From Leptolyngbyaceae cyanobacterium M65_K2018_010 (lineage in GTDB: Bacteria; Cyanobacteriota; Cyanobacteriia; Phormidesmidales; Phormidesmidaceae): a DNA stretch of 9,237 bases. The position numbers were made by a program, and so were the translations under genes. The stretch spans positions 1 through 9,237 of the forward strand of contig DVEE01000104.1 of the NCBI GenBank assembly GCA_015295885.1. The letters run 5' to 3'. Under the pieces are notes generated by a model. The model did no database searches. It worked only from the letters and a program-made list of their open reading frames with translations, and was not told the DNA's origin. Of the stretch, positions 1-4,962 are shown in pieces. The stretch's first letter is position 1; each line of letters opens with the position of its first letter.

Positions 1-4
1 CCAT

Positions 5-99
5 GGGGCAATCTGCCCCTACCGGCGCAGGCTTAGTCTTGGCCAAAATCGAGGGGGCGCCTCCACGGAGGCCTAGAATCCCCTACGTCAGGGGTGATT
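5..99. repeat. Cluster of three hairpins at the left edge
   Basis: Three inverted repeats follow each other. GGGGCA (5-10) pairs with TGCCCC (14-19) around a 3-base loop. GCCTCC (59-64) faces GGAGGC (67-72) with almost no loop. AATCCCC (77-83) pairs with GGGGTGATT (91-99) with one bulged base. The first could be the terminator of a gene left of the window, but no T-run follows it. Function and strand cannot be decided from the sequence. Confidence 0.4.
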
Positions 100-129
100 G
101 AAGAAGAAACCTTGCATTTTCCGTCCTTC

Positions 130-162
130 TCACTCTGGCAGCGCTAGAGTGAAGCCAACTCT
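130..162 (+). promoter_or_regulatory. Two mutually exclusive stems just before the membrane protein gene
   Basis: TCACTCT (130-136) pairs perfectly with AGAGTGA (146-152). The same AGAGT (146-150) can instead pair with ACTCT (158-162). The second stem ends 24 bases before the ATG at 187. Two stems competing for one strand is an attenuator-like layout, but no T-run follows, so a regulatory role is only inferred. The short pairing could also be chance. Confidence 0.25.
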
Positions 163-186
163 CACCGCATCTACGCCAGGTTGTTT

Positions 187-663
187 ATGCAGGGGCCTCA
201 ATCCGTTAGCCTACGAAAACTGGTGCTCATGGCCGCCCTTCAGCTCAGCACCGTTTGGGATTTGGTCACAACCTTTTTAGGCATTTTGTTGATTCTCGAT
301 AGTCTACACCCAGTCATCATCAGTCTGGCGGTGATTGGTACGCTGATTGTGGTGGCCTTTAGCTTCGCCACCCGATCCCTCTGGCAACGCCGGCAGCGCT
401 TTAGCGCCGCCAGTTTACCGTTGCTGTTGCTGCGTCTGGTGTGGGCCATGGCGATCGCCGTAGACCTGTGGACTTCGCTCACCTGCAACGCCTGGTTTGT
501 GGGCCGCCCACCGGCTGGGGGCAGTCTGGCCCTGGCCGACCTGCTGGGACGCTTGAGTTTAGGACAGCTGATTCTAGTGGTTTTCGTCACCCTGGTAACG
601 GGCATTAGCCCCATTTTGGTGGGCTACCTGCGCGATCAGGATATTGACGCCTGGCTGAGTTAA
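187..663 (+). CDS. Hypothetical multi-pass inner-membrane protein
   Basis: I do not recognise this family. From the ATG at 187 the product is 158 residues; an in-frame TTG lies at 181 and a second ATG at 229, and none has a clear ribosome binding site. It is strongly hydrophobic, with about four likely membrane helices, roughly residues 12-36, 40-62, 76-100 and 124-148. A basic stretch containing RSLWQRRQR between helices 2 and 3 suggests a cytoplasmic loop. The C-terminus (DQDIDAWLS) is short and acidic. No catalytic or metal motif is visible. A 124-residue frame on the opposite strand (240-614) is basic and low in complexity, as expected of the shadow of a membrane gene. The gene carries one HIP1 octamer (451-458). 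It converges with the ycf37-like gene, 44 bases away. It is probably real, with function unknown. Confidence 0.7.
   Translation: MQGPQSVSLRKLVLMAALQLSTVWDLVTTFLGILLILDSLHPVIISLAVIGTLIVVAFSFATRSLWQRRQRFSAASLPLLLLRLVWAMAIAVDLWTSLTCNAWFVGRPPAGGSLALADLLGRLSLGQLILVVFVTLVTGISPILVGYLRDQDIDAWLS
451..458. repeat. HIP1 octamer GCGATCGC (five copies in the window)
   Basis: The palindrome GCGATCGC occurs at 451-458, 2317-2324, 5626-5633, 5692-5699 and 8552-8559. This is the Highly Iterated Palindrome 1, which is greatly over-represented in many cyanobacterial genomes. Five copies in 9.2 kb is far above the chance rate of about one per 65 kb. All five are inside genes. It is good evidence for the host lineage rather than a local functional element. 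Confidence 0.9.
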
Positions 664-697
664 ACCCCTGAGAGGGAGAGAATGCCGCCCGCTCAGC

Positions 698-715
698 AGA
701 GCCCTAGCTAGCTCT
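698..715. terminator. Weak hairpin between convergent genes
   Basis: AGAGC (698-702) pairs with GCTCT (711-715) around an 8-base loop. It lies between the stop of the membrane protein gene and the end of the ycf37-like gene, and overlaps the latter's last codons. It is placed where a bidirectional terminator would sit, but the stem is short and neither side has a T-run. It may be only a chance palindrome. Confidence 0.2.
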
Positions 716-1250
716 TATCCCCTGAGGTGACCAGCCGTTTTTTCAACGATTCCGCCCGACGCTTAGCCGTCGGGTTCGTGGGCTCAAGGGCCAGGGCGCT
801 TTCGTAGGTTTCCAGGGCTTGAGTCATCAGTTGTTTGCGCTCATAGCTATGACCCAAGTTATTGAGGGCGGTGACGTAATCGGGGGCAACTTTAAGCGCT
901 TCTTTATAGTTGCGAATGGCCAGGTCGTACTGCTCCTGGGCAAAGTAGGCATAACCCAAGGCGTTATAGACCAGTGCAGCATTCTCCCCCTCGCCTTGAT
1001 CGAGCTGTTTGAGTGCCTGCTGCAGGTAAAGGGCGGCCTGGGTGTAGAGTTTCTTATCGAGCAGGAGGCTACCCAATTCGTAGTACTCCTGGGCAGTGCC
1101 CTTTTCTTTGGTGAGTTTGGCCTGTAGTCGGGAGAGGGTACCCTCAATGCGGCGGGTTTTAAGGACCTGACGCACCACAAAGAAGGCCGCAATACTGAGT
1201 AGCACCAGCAACACACTCAGGTAGGTCAACAGTAGATTGGTATTCTCCAT
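708..1250 (-). CDS. ycf37: Ycf37-like TPR protein (photosystem I assembly/stability)
   Basis: The product is a 180-residue membrane-anchored tetratricopeptide repeat protein. Residues 6-28 form one hydrophobic helix followed by the basic stretch KTRRIEGTLSRL, which points to an N-terminal anchor with a cytoplasmic C-terminal domain. Three TPR units follow, at about 54-87, 91-124 and 125-158. Typical TPR positions are visible in the second and third (NALGYAYFAQEQYDLAI, then NNLGHSYERKQ). Length, one N-terminal helix and three TPRs match cyanobacterial and algal Ycf37, which is known to support photosystem I accumulation or trimer stability. The family call rests on recalled similarity. Many TPR proteins look alike, so another membrane-anchored TPR protein is possible. 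It is the last gene of the rpmI-rplT string, 44 bases after the solute-binding protein gene. No clear Shine-Dalgarno precedes the ATG. Confidence 0.7.
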   Translation of the reverse strand: MENTNLLLTYLSVLLVLLSIAAFFVVRQVLKTRRIEGTLSRLQAKLTKEKGTAQEYYELGSLLLDKKLYTQAALYLQQALKQLDQGEGENAALVYNALGYAYFAQEQYDLAIRNYKEALKVAPDYVTALNNLGHSYERKQLMTQALETYESALALEPTNPTAKRRAESLKKRLVTSGDKS

Positions 1251-1294
1251 GCTTCAAGGGGGTTCCTACAGGTGTTTATCTATCTTGGCATGAG

Positions 1295-2065
1295 TTAGGG
1301 CAGTCCCCAGACCCTGATCCGATCCTCTAGCCACCCATTATCATGCCAGCTGCCCAGGGCTTGATTCACCAAGTTCCGCAGGTCACTGTACTGGGTGCCC
1401 TTGGGCAGGGCGATGGCCAAAGGATAGGCCGATAGTAAACCGGGCAGTAGGGTGTAGCCAGGCTGCTCCTGCTGCCATCCCACTAGCACTGTCCCATCCC
1501 CGGCAAAGGCATCGATCTGGCCACGCTCCAGGTGCAACAATGCTTGCTGGTAGCTGGCCAGGGGAGTTAAATGGGCTTGGGGCAGAGCCTGGCGCACCAC
1601 CGGAATGGCACTGGAGCCCTGTAACAGGCCGATCCGTTGCCCCTGCAAGTCTTGCCACCGTTGAAACCGAGGATCTCGCACCAAAAAGCCCACTCCATCC
1701 AGGTAGTAGGGCAGGCTGAAGCTCACCAGCCGCTGACGTTCTGGAGTCAGCGTTAGACCGGCGATGGCCATATCCACTTGATCCTCTAGTACCGCAGGTA
1801 GGCGTTCCTGATTGGATACCGTCTCAAATAGGATGGCATTGGGGTCATCAAAAATTACCTGGGCTAGTTGCCGAGCCAGATCTATCTCAAGACCTGCCAG
1901 GTTGCCGGCTGCATCCAGGAAACTAAGGGGAGGCCAGTCATCGCGTACGGCCACAATTAAGTAGCCCCGGGCTTGGATCGTTTCAAGATCGGCGGCTACA
2001 CCAAGAGGGGGCCCAGCCATCTGCGCCCCCACCATTAACATCAGTCCGTATATCACCCATCGCAT
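1295..2065 (-). CDS. Periplasmic amino-acid-type solute-binding protein (SBP_bac_3 family), orphan
   Basis: The product is 256 residues. Residues 1-25 are a signal peptide: MRW, a hydrophobic core, and a likely cleavage site after GVAA. It has no lipobox and no cysteine anywhere, so it should be soluble in the periplasm rather than a lipoprotein. The mature part reads like a family 3 extracellular solute-binding domain: a DLETIQARGYLIVAV start, DWPPLSF near 43-49, GLEIDLARQLA (58-68), GLTLTPERQRLVSFSLPYY (103-121), IGLLQGSS (145-152) and QIDAFAGD (183-190). These follow the two-lobe fold that binds polar amino acids in ABC importers. No permease or ATPase gene is nearby, so it is either partnered in trans or used as a sensor. 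It sits 50 bases after rplT and 44 before ycf37 on the same strand. The ligand cannot be told from sequence. Confidence 0.85.
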   Translation of the reverse strand: MRWVIYGLMLMVGAQMAGPPLGVAADLETIQARGYLIVAVRDDWPPLSFLDAAGNLAGLEIDLARQLAQVIFDDPNAILFETVSNQERLPAVLEDQVDMAIAGLTLTPERQRLVSFSLPYYLDGVGFLVRDPRFQRWQDLQGQRIGLLQGSSAIPVVRQALPQAHLTPLASYQQALLHLERGQIDAFAGDGTVLVGWQQEQPGYTLLPGLLSAYPLAIALPKGTQYSDLRNLVNQALGSWHDNGWLEDRIRVWGLP

Positions 2066-2115
2066 TGGCAGGGCCAGGCTTGGTTGCCAGAGCTACCCGG
2101 CTGATCAGCCGAATG

Positions 2116-2466
2116 CTAGGCTTTGCCCGCCACCTCAATCACCTGGGCAAAGCCGTCGGGATCGAGGACGGCCATCTGGGCCAGCATCTTGCGGTTAATG
2201 TCGATATTGGCCTTCTTCAGCTGGCCCATCAACTGACTGTAGCTGAGGCCATGCATCCGGGCTGCGGCATTAATGCGGACAATCCAGAGGCGACGAAAAT
2301 CGCGCTTGCGGTTGCGGCGATCGCGGTAGGCATAGCGCAGAGCCTTCATCACCTGCTGATTAGCGGTGCGAAATAGCTTAGAGTGAGACCCCCTAAACCC
2401 CTTAGCCAGCTTTAGAATCTTTTTGCGGCGCTTCCGGGCCACATTGCCGCGCTTCACACGTGCCAT
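2116..2466 (-). CDS. rplT: 50S ribosomal protein L20
   Basis: The product is 116 residues, the normal length for bacterial L20. It begins with the very basic MARVKRGNVARKRRKKILKL helix and continues with the diagnostic GFRGSHSKLFRTANQQVMKALRYAYRDRRNRKRDFRRLWIVRINAAAR core (about 23-70) and a C-terminal globular part. L20 binds 23S rRNA early in large-subunit assembly. A fair Shine-Dalgarno (AAGGAT) lies about 10 bases before the ATG on the minus strand. It follows rpmI by 81 bases. In other bacteria L20 represses its own operon by binding the leader mRNA. Here infC is not upstream, so any such site would have to lie in the rpmI leader or the rpmI-rplT gap. One HIP1 octamer lies inside. Confidence 0.98.
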   Translation of the reverse strand: MARVKRGNVARKRRKKILKLAKGFRGSHSKLFRTANQQVMKALRYAYRDRRNRKRDFRRLWIVRINAAARMHGLSYSQLMGQLKKANIDINRKMLAQMAVLDPDGFAQVIEVAGKA

Positions 2467-2504
2467 GACTGTTTTAATCCTTAGACTTCAAACCTGGACA
2501 ATCT

Positions 2505-2538
2505 AAACGCAAATCGTTTGGTGGGCCTAGCCTAGCCC
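2505..2538 (-). promoter_or_regulatory. Two small hairpins in the rpmI-rplT gap
   Basis: AAACG (2505-2509) pairs with CGTTT (2515-2519) around a 5-base loop. GGGC (2523-2526) can pair with GCCC (2535-2538) around a CCTAG repeat. They fill much of the 81-base spacer before rplT. This is a plausible place for L20 autoregulation or RNA processing, but the stems are short and the role is inferred only. Confidence 0.25.
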
Positions 2539-2547
2539 CCAAGGGAG

Positions 2548-2745
2548 CTATAGGTAAGGCAGCATCAGCTCTACATTGGCCGCATCAGCCTCAGAAACCG
2601 TGCTGATCTTGGACAGACGAGACCGGCGAGTGGCATTCTTGTGCTCTAGGAGGTGATTCTTAAAGGCCTTGCGGCGCATAATTTTGCCGCTACCACTGCG
2701 GCGGAAACGCTTGGCCGCCGCCTTACGAGACTTCAATTTCGGCAT
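2548..2745 (-). CDS. rpmI: 50S ribosomal protein L35
   Basis: The product is 65 residues, the usual size of bacterial L35. It shows the family signature MPKLKSRKAAAKRFRRSGSG at the N-terminus, then KIMRRKAFKNHLLEHK, and is highly basic for binding 23S rRNA in the large subunit. It is the first gene of the minus-strand string that continues into rplT, the usual rpmI-rplT pairing. It is divergent from rpoZ, with 151 bases between the two start codons. There is no clear Shine-Dalgarno before the ATG. The usual infC partner is absent here. Confidence 0.97.
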   Translation of the reverse strand: MPKLKSRKAAAKRFRRSGSGKIMRRKAFKNHLLEHKNATRRSRLSKISTVSEADAANVELMLPYL

Positions 2746-2776
2746 GGCTAGACAGTGTATTTAGTCACAGTCTACG

Positions 2777-2805
2777 ATCATAGCATGGGCAAGTAGGGTT
2801 CTGAA
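2777..2805 (-). promoter_or_regulatory. Candidate sigma70-type promoter for rpmI-rplT
   Basis: Read on the minus strand, TATGAT (2777-2782) is a 5/6 match to the -10 consensus and is preceded by TGC, giving an extended -10. TTCAGA (2800-2805) lies exactly 17 bases upstream as a weak -35 (4/6). Transcription would start about 25 bases before the rpmI ATG. This is a pattern match only. Confidence 0.4.
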
Positions 2806-2896
2806 CGATTTGGTTTTCTACTTCTGGGGTGGATAAAGCCATGTGATCCCAATCCTTGGTAGGATAGGGCTTCGTATTCGTTTAGATAGGTTCTCC

Positions 2897-3124
2897 ATGC
2901 TTAAGCGTTCTCCCTTCGACAGTACGCAAATCATGCGCCGCAGCGAAGATCTGATTCGGGCTGCTTCGAACCGCTATCGAATCACTGTACAGGTAGCCAA
3001 TCGGGCTCAACGCCGCCGCTTTGAGGATTTTGAAAACTTTGAGGATCCCAAAATGAAGCCGGTGTTGCGGGCCATTATTGAAATGTCAGACGAGCTCACG
3101 CAACCGGAGATCATCGGCGAATAG
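2897..3124 (+). CDS. rpoZ: DNA-directed RNA polymerase omega subunit
   Basis: The product is 75 residues, counted from the ATG at 2897. An in-frame GTG at 2843 would add 18 residues (with GLRIRLDRFS) that cyanobacterial omega subunits do not have, so I reject it. The sequence MLKRSPFDSTQIMRRSEDLIRAASNRYRIT, then VQVANRAQRRRFEDFENFED and the C-terminus MKPVLRAIIEMSDELTQPEIIGE, is the typical cyanobacterial form. Omega binds the beta-prime subunit and assists RNA polymerase assembly and sigma factor recruitment. The gene is divergent from rpmI and is followed by a DUF1818 gene on the same strand, 135 bases on. A GGGC-TGA-GCCC palindrome overlaps its stop codon (3124-3134). Confidence 0.95.
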   Translation: MLKRSPFDSTQIMRRSEDLIRAASNRYRITVQVANRAQRRRFEDFENFEDPKMKPVLRAIIEMSDELTQPEIIGE

Positions 3125-3259
3125 GGCTGAGCCCATGGGGTGGGGAAGTGCCGGGATAGAGGGCTTAAGCTTCTTAGCCGGTTAGCCCGTTTGCCTCGGT
3201 CAGACTCTCTACCCTGGGCTCAGGGGTTGGTGTTGCGCACCTTCAGAAAGCTTGGGTCC

Positions 3260-3628
3260 ATGGATGATCGATTTGTAAAGGAAGGGGTCGGTTGGCGCCT
3301 GGGTTGGCACGGCCAGGCTGCGGATTACCAGGGGTTATTAGGTGGCTCAAGTTGGGCCGTTGAGCTTACGGCGATGGAGTTTCAGGAATTTTGCCGCCTT
3401 GCTCAACGGTTGGCTGACCAGATTCAGACCCTTGCCCAGGAGTTGATGGATGAAGAGCGGTTGACCTGCGAAGTCGAATCGGATCTGCTCTGGTTAGAGG
3501 CAGAAGGCCGCCCCGAGGCCTTTGCCTTGCGCTTTATTGTCCAGTCAGGTCGTCGCTGCGAGGGGGGATGGGCCGCAGAAGCAACGGGCGAACTTTTACA
3601 GGCAATTGCCCAATTGACTTTGTTCTAG
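3260..3628 (+). CDS. DUF1818 family protein (cyanobacterial, function unknown)
   Basis: The product is 122 residues, counted from the ATG at 3260. The frame stays open upstream to an ATG at 3140, but the extra 40 residues (including LLSRLARLPRSDSLPW) are not part of the family, which begins just before a conserved VKEGVGWRLGW. Other conserved stretches are YQGLLGGSSWAVELTAMEFQEFCRLA (23-48), LMDEERLTCEVESDLLWLEAEG (62-83) and FIVQSGRRCEGGWAAEA (92-108). This family is found in cyanobacteria. From memory, its solved members have a PC4/Whirly-like single-stranded nucleic acid-binding fold, which I cannot verify here. Placement next to rpoZ would suit a role near transcription, but this is inference. 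There is no strong Shine-Dalgarno. The gene ends just before a block of inverted repeats. Confidence 0.85.
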   Translation: MDDRFVKEGVGWRLGWHGQAADYQGLLGGSSWAVELTAMEFQEFCRLAQRLADQIQTLAQELMDEERLTCEVESDLLWLEAEGRPEAFALRFIVQSGRRCEGGWAAEATGELLQAIAQLTLF

Positions 3629-3631
3629 TCT

Positions 3632-3688
3632 AATCCCCGGTTCAAGTTGGGATAACGGCGGGGATTGGCATCTCAGAATAAGCCGTTA
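3632..3688. repeat. Two interlocking perfect 7-bp stems (pseudoknot-like)
   Basis: AATCCCC (3632-3638) pairs with GGGGATT (3660-3666), and TAACGGC (3653-3659) pairs with GCCGTTA (3682-3688). The arms alternate 1-2-1'-2', so in RNA they either form an H-type pseudoknot or compete as exclusive hairpins. The second stem's first arm ends at the base directly before the first stem's second arm, which would let the two helices stack. The block begins 4 bases after the DUF1818 stop codon, so it may be that gene's 3' end or terminator, though no T-run follows. Confidence 0.45.
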
Positions 3689-3701
3689 GGTGTGTCGCGA
3701 T

Positions 3702-3820
3702 GACTGCCTCCCCGCTCCCTTCGGGACTGCTCGGGAGCCCTTCGAGGTGAGTCCTGGGGCTTCAGCCCAGGTCAATGGTGATCGAGCCATCACCGGCCCA
3801 GGTCCATAGGTCGGTGAGTC
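3702..3820. ncRNA. Candidate structured RNA element (strand and class unknown)
   Basis: Successive pairings are: GACT (3702-3705) with AGTC (3750-3753) enclosing CCTC/GAGG (3707-3710/3744-3747) and GCTCCC/GGGAGC (3714-3719/3733-3738); CCTGGGGC/GCCCAGG (3753-3760/3765-3771); and GGTGAT/ATCACC (3777-3782/3789-3794). The last competes with TCACCG/CGGTGA (3790-3795/3812-3817). Two words are repeated: GGTGAGTC (3746, 3813) and GCCCAGGTC (3765, 3796), each able to swap partners. It does not match SRP RNA, tmRNA, RNase P RNA or a riboswitch that I can recognise, and I see no tRNA fold. It may be an sRNA, an untranslated leader or tail, or a dispersed repeat. Confidence 0.35.
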
Positions 3821-4015
3821 TAATTATTTGTCGCCACTCTCTGACAATATCGGCTCGAGCGAGAAATTTTGACTGAAAAAAATGACGATATCAGCGGCCT
3901 AACCTTGTGGATAAACCCACCCTGCCAAGCCGATTTGAGGCCGTCAGGTCGAGATCTAAAGCCATTCAATTCTTAAAAAAATCTGTGACTCAAAGAGTAT
4001 AGTTCTGTAAATTAA

Positions 4016-4068
4016 CCCCTGCTTTTTAGGAGGGGATCAGATAACGTGAAGCTTAGGCGGAAACGCCT
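4016..4068 (+). promoter_or_regulatory. Two hairpins upstream of hoxE, one with a GAAA tetraloop
   Basis: CCCCT (4016-4020) pairs with AGGGG (4031-4035). AGGCG (4055-4059) pairs with CGCCT (4064-4068) around GAAA, a stable GNRA tetraloop. A further TTCCT/AGGAA pair lies at 4171-4175/4182-4186. If hox transcription begins upstream of 4000, these would be in its leader RNA. No known riboswitch is recognised. Confidence 0.3.
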
Positions 4069-4341
4069 CTCTATAGGACTTCCGCAACCTCAACATTGTC
4101 AAAGTGGTGCTGCCAAGACGGCGCATGATGCCCAATTTCCTGGCAGGGTTGAATGCTCTAGCTGAAGCTCTTCCTAGGCGAAGGAAACCGGATAGAAACA
4201 CCCCATTTGGCAAAGATAAAATCGAAAGTTTTTCTTAAATTTCTGTCCGACTATTTTTAACCAACTCTTTTTGATCGTTGTTTTGAATTTGCGCTTTGAG
4301 TTCGCATTGTTGGCAATCAAATCACGGCCCTGGCTACGGCC

Positions 4342-4908
4342 ATGGCAACTTTCCTTAACCGGGTTGTGCCTATGTCACCCACTGCTATCCCATCCACCGT
4401 TGAGTCGGCTACCCCAGCGGTGAAGGAAAAGTCGGCCAAGCCCGACCTCCGCTTCAAGCGCCTCGATATCACCATGAAGCGGCACCAGTACCAGCCCGAT
4501 GCCCTGATTGAAGTGCTTCACGTGGCCCAGGAAGCCTTTGGCTTTTTGGAAGAGGACGTGCTGGACTACGTAGCCCATGGTCTAAAGCTGCCCCTCAGCA
4601 AAGTCTACGGGGTTGCCACCTTTTATCATCTGTTTTCCCTGAAGCCCAGTGGTGCTCATACCTGCGTAGTCTGCATGGGCACCGCCTGCTACGTCAAGGG
4701 TGGCGACAAGGTGCTGGAAAAGCTGCAGGAAGAACTGGGCATAGAACTGGGCGAAACTACCCCCGATGGTAAGGTTTCGCTGATGGCCGCCCGCTGCCTG
4801 GGGGCCTGTGGCATCGCCCCAGCGGTTGTGTTCGACGGCACCGTAGGCGGCAAGCTGACCCCGGAAGAGGCCGTTGCCAAGGTCAAGATCTGGGCTGGAG
4901 AGTCCTGA
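4342..4908 (+). CDS. hoxE: Bidirectional [NiFe]-hydrogenase diaphorase subunit HoxE
   Basis: The product is 188 residues and resembles NuoE of complex I. It has a thioredoxin-like [2Fe-2S] fold whose ligands are visible: Cys111 and Cys116 (CMGTAC), then Cys152 and Cys156 (CLGAC). The HQYQPDALIEVLHVAQEAFGFL region (48-69), VYGVATFYHLFSLKP (88-102) and CLGACGIAPAVVFDG (152-166) are typical of HoxE. HoxE joins HoxF and HoxU in the electron-transfer module that exchanges electrons among NAD(P)H, ferredoxin or flavodoxin and the hydrogenase in the cytoplasm or at the thylakoid. The start is uncertain: an in-frame ATG at 4372 gives 178 residues, closer to the family's usual length, and neither ATG has a clear Shine-Dalgarno. 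It is the first hox gene, after a 713-base gap and 54 bases before hoxF. Confidence 0.95.
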   Translation: MATFLNRVVPMSPTAIPSTVESATPAVKEKSAKPDLRFKRLDITMKRHQYQPDALIEVLHVAQEAFGFLEEDVLDYVAHGLKLPLSKVYGVATFYHLFSLKPSGAHTCVVCMGTACYVKGGDKVLEKLQEELGIELGETTPDGKVSLMAARCLGACGIAPAVVFDGTVGGKLTPEEAVAKVKIWAGES

Positions 4909-4962
4909 TCCCTTACCCAAGGTCAAGGCTTCCCTATCCTCGACTCCCCCAGGAGATTCCCT

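Larger units (their letters stand above)
3629..4341. other. 713-base intergenic region upstream of hoxE
   Basis: No convincing gene lies here on either strand. The left part (3632-3820) is rich in GC and in perfect inverted repeats and is described in separate entries. The middle (3821-4010) is mixed, with a weak TTGTC/GACAA pair at 3828-3847. The right part (4200-4320) is AT-rich with long T-runs and holds a TAAAAT (4217-4222) that could be a -10, but no fitting -35 stands 16-18 bases before it. TATAGT (3998-4003) also lacks a -35. In Synechocystis the hox transcript has a long leader, so the hox promoter is probably in this stretch, at a position I cannot fix. Confidence 0.6.

Noticed and set aside
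98..280. 60-residue open frame starting upstream of the membrane protein gene
   Set aside because: No recognisable features, overlaps the better-supported frame and covers the hairpin leader.
240..614. 124-residue open frame on the minus strand
   Set aside because: It mirrors the hydrophobic membrane protein gene and is a basic, Arg/Ser-rich sequence with no domain features, typical of a shadow frame.
2843..2896. 18-residue N-terminal extension of rpoZ from a GTG
   Set aside because: Not found in cyanobacterial omega subunits; the family begins at MLKR, the ATG at 2897.
3140..3259. 40-residue N-terminal extension of the DUF1818 protein
   Set aside because: The family starts near the ATG at 3260; the extension has no conserved features and no supporting ribosome binding site.
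3640..3651. GGTTCAAGTTGG resembling a tRNA T-loop
   Set aside because: The flanking bases do not form a T-stem, and no acceptor, D or anticodon arm is present.
3702..3820. Assignment of the hairpin block to SRP RNA, tmRNA, RNase P RNA or a cobalamin riboswitch
   Set aside because: The conserved core words of these RNAs are missing, so only an unclassified structured element is reported.
3997..4010. NtcA-like box GTA-N8-TAA upstream of hoxE
   Set aside because: The last base differs from the GTA-N8-TAC consensus and no -10 box stands at the proper distance downstream.
4046..4165. 39-codon GTG-started frame (begins MKLRRKRLSI) after an AGGAGG at 4028-4033
   Set aside because: The spacing of 12 bases from AGGAGG to GTG is too long, the AGGAGG is part of a hairpin, and the product is without recognisable features. 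A leader peptide cannot be fully excluded.
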